From NCBI GenBank assembly GCA_023437305.1, contig JAEZGN010000008.1:124001-188000 (forward strand): a DNA stretch of 64,000 nt, in the 5' to 3' direction. A program made the position numbers and the translations under genes. Below the pieces are notes generated by a model. The model saw nothing but the letters and a program-made list of their open reading frames with translations. It did not search any database and had not been told where the DNA came from. This document shows positions 51,846 to 62,119 of this stretch, in pieces; within the stretch, counting starts at the first letter, position 1, and every line of letters begins with the position of its first letter. Source of the DNA: Bacteroidota bacterium (GTDB lineage Bacteria; Bacteroidota; Bacteroidia; Bacteroidales; Dysgonomonadaceae).

Positions 51846-52886
51846 ATGGCTTGGGATAGATTGGCTATTGCATCGAATGAAGAAAAAGGAGAGTTGGATA
51901 ATATTCAAGACTTAGAGTCGGGCATAACAAAATATACATCAGTAATTAGAGATAAAATATCAAAATCTGCATCATTGAAAATTGATTTTTCTGAAGAATG
52001 GTCATTGTTTGCCGGAACTTCGGTTGAGAAAATTGATTATACGCAACCAATAGCAAAAGGGCAGGGGAGAGGTATTTTTCCTTTGACTATATCAGACCCA
52101 GTAAGGTACTACTTTGTGTTAGCCACAGCCAACGAAAAAGTTGTATTATCTGAGCAACATTTGCCGATGGCAGGAGGATACAATTTTAGAGATTTAGGAG
52201 GTTATAAAACACAAGATGGCCGTCGGGTGAAATGGGGTAAAATCTTTCGCTCAGATGATCTTCATAACCTGAATAATGAAGACTTAACCTATCTGGCTTC
52301 TATTCCTTTGATTTCTATCGTAGATTTCAGGTCTGAAAAAGAAATGATACAAGCTCCGGATAAAAATCCGATTTCGGTAAAGCAGAACTATCCGTTGTGT
52401 ATAAGTCCCGGAAATCTTATGGCTGTAGCAACTTCCAAAGATGATTTGTACAAACTTTCAGTAGATGAAGCAGACTCCCTGATGAAAGGAATGAATACTC
52501 TTCTAGTTACAGATCCGCTATGTACAGACAGATACCGAAAGTTGTTCTGCTTGCTTCAAGATGAAGAAAATGTTCCTCTTATGTTTCATTGTTCTGCAGG
52601 GAAAGACCGTACCGGTATGGCGGCAGCTCTTGTATTATGGTCTTTGGGCGTAGATGAAGAAACTATATTGGACGACTACTTACTTTCTAATTTCTACTTA
52701 GCAGATAAATATGCCGAATATAAAAATGCCTCTCCGGCATTGAAATCTTTATTTGAGGTCAAACCTGAATTTTTGAAATCAGGCTTAGATACGATTAAAA
52801 AAGAGCATGGTACAATAGATGCGTTTTTGAAGAATATTCTGAATGTGGATATTGAAAAAATGCGTGAGCTGTATTTATTTTCATAA
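51846..52886 (+). CDS. tyrosine-protein phosphatase (Y_phosphatase3 family)
   Basis: 346 aa. The P-loop H-C-S-A-G-K-D-R-T-G places the nucleophile Cys at 249 and Arg at 255; N-F-R-D-L-G-G-Y near residue 118 is the family entry motif. The first 100 residues form a beta-type domain seen in many Bacteroidota members. Those usually have a signal peptide, but none is present from this ATG, so the start may lie in a lost upstream part or the protein is cytoplasmic. Confidence 0.88.
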   Translation: MAWDRLAIASNEEKGELDNIQDLESGITKYTSVIRDKISKSASLKIDFSEEWSLFAGTSVEKIDYTQPIAKGQGRGIFPLTISDPVRYYFVLATANEKVVLSEQHLPMAGGYNFRDLGGYKTQDGRRVKWGKIFRSDDLHNLNNEDLTYLASIPLISIVDFRSEKEMIQAPDKNPISVKQNYPLCISPGNLMAVATSKDDLYKLSVDEADSLMKGMNTLLVTDPLCTDRYRKLFCLLQDEENVPLMFHCSAGKDRTGMAAALVLWSLGVDEETILDDYLLSNFYLADKYAEYKNASPALKSLFEVKPEFLKSGLDTIKKEHGTIDAFLKNILNVDIEKMRELYLFS

Positions 52887-53074
52887 AAAGATAGTGGAGT
52901 AAAAGTTATTTAGATTTTCTCTTTGTCATGTTGAACGGAATGAAACATCTCATGCCCCAAGGGTGGATATTCTTTATTACATTCAAAAACAACGTTAGAT
53001 AAAGCAAAGCAGAGTCAATAGCAGAGAGTGTGGCAACTGACTACTACTTTTACTTTTTACTCAATCTCCTCTTT

Positions 53075-53830
53075 CTAAATAGCTTTGTATTTGAATTCTT
53101 TAGCTAATACTCCATCATAGTATTGTTTGATAGGATAGCCATCAGTATCGTATTCGTATGTAATATCTTTGGTGTCAGTGCCAAATCTAGAGTCTAGTGT
53201 AGTAGCCTCAATAGCATTATTATGTCCTAAAAAGTCGCTACACCATTTCATATTATTCATGTGTAGTGTCCAAAACCAGAGGGGTAGACTTTCTATGCTG
53301 GAAAAGATAGACTTGTTCGTATCAAAAGAGTAATCAATTACTATATCCTCTTTACCGGAAATTGAGTGAACTGAATATTTTACAAGATTATTGTGATTGT
53401 CGTAAGAAAATGCTTCCCATAAATTTCCATCTTCAAATGTTGTTTTACTCAATCTGCCTGAGTTATCTGTATAAATCTTATTATATTCTGTTATTTTGCG
53501 AAGCTGCTTACCACTGCTTTTAACCTCTTCGGTTATGTAGTCGTTGTTATCATACATAAATTTTGAATTATTAATAGCTTCTCCTCTATCTCTGTTTATA
53601 AGACATTCGGCTAGTTTGCCATTTTTGTCATATTTTAGAGTGAATTCCCGAAAAATAATAGGTCCTTTTTCTTCGATATATATTAACTGATTTTTTGAAT
53701 TATATTTCAGACTAACAACTTCTTTCGATTGTATAGAATTTATCTCTATAATCAACTTTTTGGTTTGGGCATCGATACTTAAATTCAGACAAAGTAAACT
53801 AAAGAGAACAAGGGCAAGAGTTTTTTTCAT
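53075..53830 (-). CDS. exported DUF4595-like protein
   Basis: 251 aa with a signal peptide (about 1-21, ending S-I-D-A-Q). The mature domain consists of short Tyr-rich beta strands (L-K-Y-D-K-N-G-K-L, F-S-Y-D-N-H-N-N-L-V, Y-E-Y-D-T-D-G-Y-P), which resemble YD repeats and the DUF4595 domain common in Bacteroidota. It stands alone; a direct link to the RHS locus is not shown. Confidence 0.75.
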   Translation of the reverse strand: MKKTLALVLFSLLCLNLSIDAQTKKLIIEINSIQSKEVVSLKYNSKNQLIYIEEKGPIIFREFTLKYDKNGKLAECLINRDRGEAINNSKFMYDNNDYITEEVKSSGKQLRKITEYNKIYTDNSGRLSKTTFEDGNLWEAFSYDNHNNLVKYSVHSISGKEDIVIDYSFDTNKSIFSSIESLPLWFWTLHMNNMKWCSDFLGHNNAIEATTLDSRFGTDTKDITYEYDTDGYPIKQYYDGVLAKEFKYKAI

Positions 53831-53944
53831 ATATGTCAGATTCTAAAAAATAATATATTATAAACGATAGTTTTAAAAGTTTAGTATTGGTTGTAAAACA
53901 TTTATTTGGATGATGATTCTTTTCAATGTAAAAGGTCAAAAAGA

Positions 53945-53971
53945 AATAGCCTGATTTTATTTCAGGCTATT
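53945..53971 (-). terminator. terminator of the carAB operon
   Basis: AATAGCCTGA (53945-53954) pairs perfectly with TCAGGCTATT (53962-53971); on the minus strand a T-rich run follows. It lies 25 bp after the carB stop. Confidence 0.85.
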
Positions 53972-53995
53972 CTAATATTTGTCAATTCAGATCAA

Positions 53996-56900
53996 TTAAT
54001 CGTATTCATTCCATGCCTTGATTTCAAGCTCATCTACATTCATCTTACAGAATGCCTGTATGAAAGCTGATGCAAGACGTGAATTGGTGAGCAATGGTAC
54101 ATTGAAATCTATCGCTGCACGACGAATTTTGTAACCATTGTCAAGCTCACTGGTTGTAAAATTCTTAGGAATATTTACAACTAGGTCGATCTGCTTATTG
54201 TGTATCATTTCCAATGCATTTGGCTGTTGATTGTCATTTGGCCAAAATACCTGAGTTGCAGGAATTCCGTTTTCTACAAGGAATCGTTGTGAACCTCCGG
54301 TTGCATATAATTCATATCCTTTTTGGTGTAGAACTTTAGCTGCTTGGAGCAACTCTACTTTCGATTTAGCCGGGCCGGTTGAGAACAATACGGTTTTTTT
54401 CGGAATCTTGTAACCTACAGACAGCATTGATTTAAGCATGGCATCGTAGAAGTTATCTCCGATACAACCTACTTCTCCGGTCGAAGCCATATCTACTCCC
54501 AATACAGGGTCGGCCTTTTGCAGACGTGAGAAAGAGAACTGAGAAGCTTTGATTCCCACATAGTCAAGATCGAAATCATTCTTATTCGGTTTCTCCACTT
54601 TTTTGCCAAGCATGACTTGAGTAGCCAGTTCGATGAAGTTTATTTTCAAAACTTTAGAAACAAAAGGGAAAGAGCGGGATGCTCTCAGGTTACATTCGAT
54701 TACTTTAATCTCATTATCCTTCGCTAAGAACTGCATGTTGAAAGGTCCTGATATCTGTAACTCTTCAGCTACCTTGCGGGCAACTTTCTTTATGCGTCTT
54801 ACTGTTTCTATATATAGGCGTTGAGCAGGGAATTGTATTGTCGCATCTCCCGAGTGAACTCCGGCGAACTCTACGTGTTCTGAGATTGCATACATTATGA
54901 TTTCACCTTTGTTGGCTACAGCATCTATCTCTATTTCCTTTGCATTTTCAACAAATTCGCTCACTACTACCGGATGTTTCTTCGAAACTTCGGCGGCTAG
55001 TCCTAAGAAGTTTTCCAACTCCTGATCGTTAGAGCATACATTCATCGCTGCACCAGACAGTACGTATGATGGACGGATCAGTACAGGATATCCAACTTCG
55101 TCTACAAAGCCTTTGATGTCTTGCAGAGATGTTAGTTCTTTCCAGCGAGGTTGATCTACACCTATGCGGTCGAGCATACTCGAGAATTTGTGGCGGTCTT
55201 CTGCATTATCGATGCTTTTAGCTGTAGTTCCCAGTATGTTTACCTTAGCTGCGTCAAGGCGCATTGCAAGGTTGTTCGGTATCTGTCCACCCACCGAAAG
55301 TATTACTCCATGAGGATTTTCGAGTTCGATGATATCCATTACACGTTCAAATGTAAGTTCATCGAAGTACAGGCGATCGCACATGTCATAGTCTGTAGAA
55401 ACCGTTTCGGGGTTATAGTTGATCATTACCGATCGATACCCCTCTTTGCGAATGCTTTGTAAGGCATTCACCGAGCACCAGTCAAACTCAACCGACGAAC
55501 CTATGCGATATGCACCTGAGCCCAGAACGATCACAGATTTGTGGTCTCCTAAGTATTTTACATCGTTTTCTCTACCGTTGTATGTGATATACAGATAGTT
55601 GGTTTGAGCAGGATATTCTGCGGCCAGCGTGTCTATTTGTTTTACGCAAGGTACTATTCCGTTCTCTTTACGTATACGGCGCACATCGTGCTGAACTCTT
55701 TCTACCAGAGTTGGTTCTTTACATACAATTTTAGCTATCTGGAAATCAGAGAATCCCATCTTCTTTGATGTATGTAGTAAGTCTAAAGGAAGAGACTGTA
55801 CATCGTCATATTTTTCAAGTTCTTTAGAACATTGATATATGTATTTCAGTTTTTGTAAAAACCAGTTATCGATTTTAGTCAGGTCATGGATTTGATCTAC
55901 TGTATATCCTCTCTTGAAGGCTTCTTCGATGCAGAATATACGTTTGTCTGTTGGGTTTTTGAGTGACTCATCCAGATCATCCACTTCCAGAGGCTTGTTA
56001 GCCGCAAATCCGTGCATGCCGATATTGATCATGCGAAGACCTTTCTGTATCGCTTCTTCGAATGTACGTCCTATAGCCATTATCTCACCTACAGACTTCA
56101 TACTAGAGCCAATCTCTCTGGATACTCCATGGAACTTACCTAAGTCCCAACGAGGTATTTTTACTACAATATAGTCCAGCGCAGGCTCGAAGAATGCACA
56201 AGTAGATTTTGTAACAGAGTTTTTCAATTCGAACAATCCATATCCCAGACCTAACTTTGCCGCAACAAAAGCCAGCGGATAACCTGTAGCTTTAGATGCA
56301 AGAGCAGAAGAACGGCTCAGACGTGCATTTACTTCGATTACCCTGTAATCTTCCGATTCTGTATCGAAGGCAAACTGTACGTTACACTCGCCAACGATGC
56401 CTATATGTTTTACGATACGAATGGATAATTCACGAAGTTTGTGAAACTCATCATTCGTTAATGTTTGCGATGGTGCTACAACAATACTTTCGCCTGTATG
56501 GATTCCGAGCGGGTCGAAGTTTTCCATATTACAAACAGTCATACAGTTGCCGTACTTATCACGAACAACCTCGTATTCGATCTCTTTCCACCCTTTAAGT
56601 GATTTCTCAACAAGAATCTGAGAAGAGTAGGAGAAGGCCTTTTCGGCAAGAGCTCGTAGCTCTTGTTCATTGTCACAGAAACCTGAACCTAGTCCGCCTA
56701 AGGCATAAGCTGCACGGATGATGATCGGGTAACCTAAGTCTTTAGCTGCCTTTACTGCATCTTCAATTGTGCCAACGGCGTGGCTCTTGATGGTTTTTAC
56801 ATCTATTTGATCCAGTTTCTTTACAAACAATTCACGGTCTTCAGTATCCATGATAGCCTGTACCGGCGTTCCGAGAACTCGTAAATTGTATTTTTCAAGA

Positions 56901-57220
56901 ATTCCTTCCTGAAAAAGCTGTACTCCACAGTTCAGTGCTGTTTGTCCTCCAAAAGCTAACAGGATTCCATCCGGTTTTTCTTTTTTGATAACTTTCTCAA
57001 CAAAGTATGGAGTAATAGGCAAGAAATATATTTTGTCAGCACTTCCTTCCGAAGTTTGTACTGTTGCAATATTAGGGTTGATAAGTACAGTTTCAATTCC
57101 TTCCTCTTTCAGTGCTTTCAGCGCTTGCGAACCGGAGTAGTCGAATTCTCCGGCCTCTCCAATTTTTAATGCACCCGAACCAAGGACTAATACTTTTTTT
57201 ACGTCTATATTTATATCCAT
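53996..57220 (-). CDS. carB: carbamoyl phosphate synthase large subunit
   Basis: 1074 aa, full length. Two homologous ATP-grasp halves (about 1-400 and 555-935), each starting with the V-L-V/I-L-G-S-G motif (K-V-L-V-L-G-S-G near residue 9; S-V-I-V-L-G-S-G near 556), then an MGS-like allosteric domain at the C terminus. It makes carbamoyl phosphate from bicarbonate, ammonia from CarA and ATP, for arginine and pyrimidine synthesis. It follows carA by 25 bp. Confidence 0.97.
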   Translation of the reverse strand: MDINIDVKKVLVLGSGALKIGEAGEFDYSGSQALKALKEEGIETVLINPNIATVQTSEGSADKIYFLPITPYFVEKVIKKEKPDGILLAFGGQTALNCGVQLFQEGILEKYNLRVLGTPVQAIMDTEDRELFVKKLDQIDVKTIKSHAVGTIEDAVKAAKDLGYPIIIRAAYALGGLGSGFCDNEQELRALAEKAFSYSSQILVEKSLKGWKEIEYEVVRDKYGNCMTVCNMENFDPLGIHTGESIVVAPSQTLTNDEFHKLRELSIRIVKHIGIVGECNVQFAFDTESEDYRVIEVNARLSRSSALASKATGYPLAFVAAKLGLGYGLFELKNSVTKSTCAFFEPALDYIVVKIPRWDLGKFHGVSREIGSSMKSVGEIMAIGRTFEEAIQKGLRMINIGMHGFAANKPLEVDDLDESLKNPTDKRIFCIEEAFKRGYTVDQIHDLTKIDNWFLQKLKYIYQCSKELEKYDDVQSLPLDLLHTSKKMGFSDFQIAKIVCKEPTLVERVQHDVRRIRKENGIVPCVKQIDTLAAEYPAQTNYLYITYNGRENDVKYLGDHKSVIVLGSGAYRIGSSVEFDWCSVNALQSIRKEGYRSVMINYNPETVSTDYDMCDRLYFDELTFERVMDIIELENPHGVILSVGGQIPNNLAMRLDAAKVNILGTTAKSIDNAEDRHKFSSMLDRIGVDQPRWKELTSLQDIKGFVDEVGYPVLIRPSYVLSGAAMNVCSNDQELENFLGLAAEVSKKHPVVVSEFVENAKEIEIDAVANKGEIIMYAISEHVEFAGVHSGDATIQFPAQRLYIETVRRIKKVARKVAEELQISGPFNMQFLAKDNEIKVIECNLRASRSFPFVSKVLKINFIELATQVMLGKKVEKPNKNDFDLDYVGIKASQFSFSRLQKADPVLGVDMASTGEVGCIGDNFYDAMLKSMLSVGYKIPKKTVLFSTGPAKSKVELLQAAKVLHQKGYELYATGGSQRFLVENGIPATQVFWPNDNQQPNALEMIHNKQIDLVVNIPKNFTTSELDNGYKIRRAAIDFNVPLLTNSRLASAFIQAFCKMNVDELEIKAWNEYD

Positions 57221-57245
57221 TTAAGCTGCTTTTTTATATAGTGGA

Positions 57246-58316
57246 TTATAATTTTTCAATAAATAAATCGAAAATAAAGGCTGTATCTGTTGGGCCGCTA
57301 CATGCTTCAGGGTGAAACTGAGCCGAAAAGAATGGTTTAGTTTTATGCTTGATACCTTCGTTTGTTCCATCATTCAGATTGATAAATAAAGGCTCCCATT
57401 CTGCACTTAATGACGCATTCGCTACCGCATAGCCATGGTTTTGTGAAGTGATGAAACATTGAGTCGAGTCAACCATTTTAACTGGCTGATTGTGACTGCG
57501 ATGTCCATACTTCAATTTATATATCGTTGCTCCGCCTGCTTTAGAAAGTAGCTGGTTGCCCATACATATTCCGCAGATCGGTTTGTTTCCCTCCATTGCT
57601 TTACGAATATTTTTTACGGTTTCTTCGCAAAAATCGGGGTTGCCGGGACCATTTGAGATAAACAATCCATCCCATTCCAACTGATTGAAGTCATAATCCC
57701 AAGGCACTCGTATTACTGTTACGTTTCTCTTTAGTAAGCTACGTATGATATTGTGCTTAACACCGCAGTCTACCAAGACTACCTTCTTTTCTCCGTTGCC
57801 GTATGTCTGCACTTCTTTGCAACTCGCTATTGCAACCTGATTTTCGATATTCGGATCATAAAACTCAATTTCGTTTGCACCTTTGAAAACGATTTTTCCC
57901 TTCATCGAACCTTTTTCGCGGAGTATCTTTGTTAACTCACGTGTATCAATACCATAAATACCCGGTACATCATGCTCTTTTAACCAGTCTCCCAGACTTT
58001 TTTTAGCATTCCAGTGAGAGTATTCGTGCGAGTAATCTGAGACGATGAGTCCGCTTACTTGTACTTTTTCTGATTCGTAAAAATCGGAAACTCCATCGGT
58101 AAATGTATCATCGGGAACGCCGTAGTTACCAACAAGAGGAAATGTGACAACTAGTATCTGACCTAAATAAGAAGGGTCGGTAAGGCTTTCTGTATAACCT
58201 ACCATTGCAGTGCTAAATACAACTTCTCCGGCTTTTGCGGTTTCAGAGCCGAATGACTTTCCTTCGAAAACTGTTCCGTCATCAAGAATTAGTTGAACTG
58301 GTTTGTCTAAATGCAT
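57246..58316 (-). CDS. carA: carbamoyl phosphate synthase small subunit
   Basis: 356 aa. N-terminal CPSase domain and C-terminal class I glutamine amidotransferase. The nucleophile lies in C-G-I-C-M-G-N-Q, and the His/Glu pair in the late F-H-P-E-A. It supplies ammonia to CarB through a tunnel. Confidence 0.97.
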   Translation of the reverse strand: MHLDKPVQLILDDGTVFEGKSFGSETAKAGEVVFSTAMVGYTESLTDPSYLGQILVVTFPLVGNYGVPDDTFTDGVSDFYESEKVQVSGLIVSDYSHEYSHWNAKKSLGDWLKEHDVPGIYGIDTRELTKILREKGSMKGKIVFKGANEIEFYDPNIENQVAIASCKEVQTYGNGEKKVVLVDCGVKHNIIRSLLKRNVTVIRVPWDYDFNQLEWDGLFISNGPGNPDFCEETVKNIRKAMEGNKPICGICMGNQLLSKAGGATIYKLKYGHRSHNQPVKMVDSTQCFITSQNHGYAVANASLSAEWEPLFINLNDGTNEGIKHKTKPFFSAQFHPEACSGPTDTAFIFDLFIEKL

Positions 58317-58356
58317 CGTTTGTTTATATAAATATGTGGTTAAATAAGCTATTTAC

Positions 58357-58364
58357 AAAGATAA
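58357..58364 (-). promoter_or_regulatory. -7 box TATCTTTG of carAB
   Basis: The minus-strand TATCTTTG is about 40 bp upstream of the carA start and partly overlaps the T tract of the preceding terminator. Confidence 0.5.
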
Positions 58365-58367
58365 AAA

Positions 58368-58403
58368 AAAAGGAACGGGATATCTGTTATATCTGTTCCT
58401 TTT
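58368..58403 (-). terminator. terminator upstream of carA
   Basis: On the minus strand AAAAGGAAC pairs with GTTCCTTTT, followed by a T run. It ends transcripts from the 326-aa gene upstream. It may instead act as a leader attenuator if a promoter lies further upstream (a second TAACTTTG box is at 58485-58492). Confidence 0.65.
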
Positions 58404-58610
58404 AATTATAATAGTAAATATTGTATCTTTTTCTTTCTCATTATTTCAAATATTCAAAATATCTCATGCGAATATCTGAGGTACAAAGTTAAGTATAAAA
58501 AATGATATAAAGTGCCTTTTTGAGATTATAATTTTTCTTTTTTCTACTTAAAAGAATTCAATGCGACACAAAATAGAGTTTTTGAATATTTTACTGACAA
58601 TAAATAACAT

Positions 58611-59591
58611 TTATCTTACATTCTTCACATTTTCAGCTAAGTCTAATGCAAATTTATCTACATCTTTATAAATTTTCATTTGGTTGCCTACTTTTACTTC
58701 TGTTAGTGCAACAGTAGGTATCTTAGCCTTAAATATTCTATTCATATAATCTAATTCTTTAGGATATGTATAGAAAAATTTGCCTTTAGGATAATTATGT
58801 TCTCTTTGCCAAACTTCAAACTCTTTAAAGAAACAATCATGATTAGGAAATTCTATTCTTTTATAAAATTCCTCATCTACGATTTTTGCAAAACGATAAA
58901 GCCCATGTAACTCTTTTGCAAAACATTTTTCTAATTTGCTAAAATCTCCATTTTTTTGGTAAGCAGAACAGAGTCCCTGCAAACAAGTATTTGATTGTAC
59001 TATATCTTTATTGATTAAGGATAAGAAGTATTTGACAGTCAATTCTTCCCAGATTGTAATTTTTTTAGATAAAAATTTCTGAGCTTTTTGTACAGATTCC
59101 TCATTCAAATGATCGTCCTTGTAATAAAGCACTTTTAATAAATTAGCCGAAACCTCAGTATAATATAAGCCTTTTGACAAAGGTAGTTCTTGCGGGAAAA
59201 AGTACTTTACAAGATCAAAATCGTTACACGCAAATGCAGACAGAACATCCATTAACGCAATGGCGTGATCTGTTCCACTGGCGGTCATGCCTGTTATTAA
59301 GAGTCTTCGTCTCGATGTCTGATAGAGAACATTATTCAATGTCTCAAAATCGCGATTCTGAAATGCTATATAAAAACCAAACTCCTTGTCATCATCAAGT
59401 AAATCGATATAAGTACGTGTCTTTATCGCTTCATTATCCCAATTTTCGGTACTTAAATATTTTAGATATATGTTATTATTCCATGTTTCAAATTCCACCC
59501 AATCAATAGGGGGGTAGTAATATCCCCATTTTTGTAAGGAGTCCTCTCTTTTCTGTTTATATAGCTTAATGTATTTGTCTTGACTGTTCAT
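58611..59591 (-). CDS. soluble helical protein of unknown family (possible Imm49-like)
   Basis: 326 aa, no signal peptide, all-helical repeat-like architecture. It includes a central T-A-S-G-T-D-H-A-I-A-L segment near residues 103-113 and a late K-F-F-Y-T-Y-P-K-E-L. The N-terminal Y-Y-P-P-I-D-W-V-E-F-E-T-W-N-N block and overall size recall immunity proteins of polymorphic toxins such as Imm49, but I cannot confirm it. It lies between housekeeping genes, 33 bp downstream of the aminotransferase gene. Confidence 0.5.
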   Translation of the reverse strand: MNSQDKYIKLYKQKREDSLQKWGYYYPPIDWVEFETWNNNIYLKYLSTENWDNEAIKTRTYIDLLDDDKEFGFYIAFQNRDFETLNNVLYQTSRRRLLITGMTASGTDHAIALMDVLSAFACNDFDLVKYFFPQELPLSKGLYYTEVSANLLKVLYYKDDHLNEESVQKAQKFLSKKITIWEELTVKYFLSLINKDIVQSNTCLQGLCSAYQKNGDFSKLEKCFAKELHGLYRFAKIVDEEFYKRIEFPNHDCFFKEFEVWQREHNYPKGKFFYTYPKELDYMNRIFKAKIPTVALTEVKVGNQMKIYKDVDKFALDLAENVKNVR

Positions 59592-59624
59592 AAAAGAATT
59601 GAATACTGCCTAACCCTGAGCACA

Positions 59625-60818
59625 TTATTTCAATTTAGCCAGAGTCTCTTTAACTCGTTTCATCGCTTCAATGATATTTTCATCGGATGTTGCGTACGAA
59701 AAACGGATATAGTTTGCAGCCTCGAAAGCTAGTCCGCCAACACATGCCACATGACCTTCTTCTAAAAGGAACATGGCAAGATCAGCCGATGTTTTAATCA
59801 ATCTTCCGTTGTATGATTTGCCAAGGTAATAGCTGCATTCAGGAAACAGATAGAAAGCACCTTCGGGTTTGTTAACTTTAAATCCTTCTATTTCGGATGC
59901 TAGTTTTACGATCAGGTCACGGCGACGTACAAATGCCTGACGCATATTTTCCACGCATTGTTGTTCGCCCAGATATGCCGCCTCTGCTGCTTTCTGAGCA
60001 ATAGAAGATGCTCCCGAAGTATATTGGCCTTGTAGTTTATTGCAAGCTGCTGCAATCCACTGTGGGGCTGCCATCCAGCCTAAGCGCCAACCTGTCATGG
60101 CATATGCTTTAGATACTCCATTTATAATTACGACTCTATCTCTGATATTTTCAAACTGGGCAATGCTTTCGTGTTTACCTGTATAGTTTATATGTTCATA
60201 TATCTCGTCGGAGATTATGATTATATTGGGGTGTTTAGCCAATACATCAGCCAGACCTTTTAATTCTGCTTTGCTGTAAATACTTCCAGTAGGATTAGAT
60301 GGGGAGCATAGTATTATAGCTCTTGTTTTGGGAGTAATTGCAGCTTCTAACTCAGCCGGAGTTATTTTAAAGTTTTGTTCTATACCTGTATGTATAACAA
60401 CACTCTTACCTTCGGCAAGCTTTACCATCTCTATATAGCTTACCCAGCATGGTGCAGGTATAATGACTTCATCATCCGGATTAACAACACTTAGTACTGC
60501 ATTGCAAACAGCTTGTTTAGCTCCGTTCGAACAAATAATCTGTTCAGGCTTATAACTTAATCCGTTTTCTGTCTCCAGTTTCTTACTTATTGCTTGTCGC
60601 AACGAAAGGTATCCGGGAACAGGAGAATAAAATGAAAAATTATCATCAATAGCCTTTTTTGCAGCCGCCTTTATATGATCCGGTGTATAAAAATCAGGCT
60701 CTCCCACACTCAGGTTGATCACATTGATTCCTTGAGCCTTCAATTCGTTGCTCTTTTGCGACATTGCTAAAGTTTCTGATACAGAAAGGTTCGCTATGCG
60801 TGCTGATACTTGTGTCAT
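59625..60818 (-). CDS. aspC: class I PLP-dependent aminotransferase (aspartate type)
   Basis: 397 aa, fold type I. The PLP Lys is at 237 (V-S-K-A-Y-A-M-T-G-W-R), N-P-T-G at 175-178 and the D-E-I-Y motif at 204-207. The C-terminal R-F-S-Y binds the substrate carboxylate. It transfers amino groups between aspartate or glutamate and 2-oxo acids; the exact substrate is uncertain. Confidence 0.93.
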   Translation of the reverse strand: MTQVSARIANLSVSETLAMSQKSNELKAQGINVINLSVGEPDFYTPDHIKAAAKKAIDDNFSFYSPVPGYLSLRQAISKKLETENGLSYKPEQIICSNGAKQAVCNAVLSVVNPDDEVIIPAPCWVSYIEMVKLAEGKSVVIHTGIEQNFKITPAELEAAITPKTRAIILCSPSNPTGSIYSKAELKGLADVLAKHPNIIIISDEIYEHINYTGKHESIAQFENIRDRVVIINGVSKAYAMTGWRLGWMAAPQWIAAACNKLQGQYTSGASSIAQKAAEAAYLGEQQCVENMRQAFVRRRDLIVKLASEIEGFKVNKPEGAFYLFPECSYYLGKSYNGRLIKTSADLAMFLLEEGHVACVGGLAFEAANYIRFSYATSDENIIEAMKRVKETLAKLK

Positions 60819-60871
60819 TTTCTATAGATTTTGATTATATTATATTCTTATTTCTATAATTACATAACAGA

Positions 60872-62119
60872 TTAATCTACATTATGTAAATCATGTCCCA
60901 TGCGCTCTTTTTTGGTATGCATATAGAACTCATTATACTTGTTCGGAGTAACTTCGATTGGTACATTCTCTACAACAGTAAGACCAAAGGACTCCAACCC
61001 TTTTCTTTTTACAGGATTGTTTGTAAGTAAGCGCATTTTGCATACATTCAGGTCGCGAAGAATTGCCGCCCCAACGCCATAGTCGCGCTCATCGGCACGA
61101 TATCCCAAATGCAGGTTGGCGTCTACTGTATCGTAACCTTCTTCCTGCAATTTGTATGCCTCCATTTTTGCCATCAGGCCAATGCCACGACCTTCTTGAT
61201 TGAGGTAGATGACAACCCCTTTTCCTTCTTTTTGTATCATCTCCATCGATTTGTGAAGCTGCTCGCCACATTCGCAGCGTTTCGATCCAAAGATATCACC
61301 TGTCATACAAGATGAATGTACGCGAACGAGTATTGGTTCATCTTTGTCCCATGTGCCTTTTATAATGGCTACATGCTCTAATCCTGTTGCTTTTTGTTTA
61401 AATGGAATTAGTTCAAAATCTCCATATGCAGTTGGCATTTTTACTTTAGCACCCCTTTCAATAAGAGATTCTCTTCCGAGCCTATATCTTATGAGGTCTG
61501 CAACAGATATAAGTTTGAGGTTGTATTCATCTGCCATTTTTCTCAGTTCGGGCAGACGAGCCATTTCCCCATCTTCTTTTTTTATTTCAATCAATACTCC
61601 GGCAGGATATAGTCCGGCTAAACGTGCCAGGTCTACAGCAGCTTCGGTATGCCCAATACGGCTTAATACACCTTTGTCCTTAGCACGTAATGGAAATATA
61701 TGTCCCGGACGCCCAAAGTCTTCCGGTTTGGTTTCTTTTTTTGTTAGAGCCAATATTGTTTGTGCTCTGTCGTATGCAGATATCCCTGTTGTAACACCAT
61801 TTTTCAATAGATCGATTGATACTGTGAACGGAGTAGCATGCATAGAAGTGTTGCTGGTTACCATCATTGGTAAATCTAGTTCGTCACAGCGTTCTGATGT
61901 TAGCGGAGCGCAAATCAAACCTCTGGCATGTGTCTCCATGAAGTTTATCTTTTCCGGAGTAATTGCTTCTGCTGCAATTATTAAATCGCCTTCGTTTTCA
62001 CGATCTTCATCGTCTACTACAATAACGAAATTGCCTTTTTTAATTTCGTCGATTGCTTCTTCTACTGTGTCCAGTTTAATTTTATCCATTATTATATTAT
62101 TTCCAGTCTGTTTTGTCAT
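60872..62119 (-). CDS. ribBA: bifunctional DHBP synthase/GTP cyclohydrolase II
   Basis: 415 aa as drawn. The ATG at 62089 (M-D-K-I-K-L-D) would give 405 aa, closer to the family's usual length, while the one at 62119 overlaps the stop of the LptF/G gene and could be coupled. N-terminal RibB has D-D-E-D-R-E-N-E-G-D; C-terminal RibA carries the zinc cysteines S-S-C-M-T-G-D … C-E-C-G-E and the R-E-D-x-type G-R-G-I-G-L. It makes the two precursors of riboflavin. No other rib gene is in the window. Confidence 0.96.
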   Translation of the reverse strand: MTKQTGNNIIMDKIKLDTVEEAIDEIKKGNFVIVVDDEDRENEGDLIIAAEAITPEKINFMETHARGLICAPLTSERCDELDLPMMVTSNTSMHATPFTVSIDLLKNGVTTGISAYDRAQTILALTKKETKPEDFGRPGHIFPLRAKDKGVLSRIGHTEAAVDLARLAGLYPAGVLIEIKKEDGEMARLPELRKMADEYNLKLISVADLIRYRLGRESLIERGAKVKMPTAYGDFELIPFKQKATGLEHVAIIKGTWDKDEPILVRVHSSCMTGDIFGSKRCECGEQLHKSMEMIQKEGKGVVIYLNQEGRGIGLMAKMEAYKLQEEGYDTVDANLHLGYRADERDYGVGAAILRDLNVCKMRLLTNNPVKRKGLESFGLTVVENVPIEVTPNKYNEFYMHTKKERMGHDLHNVD

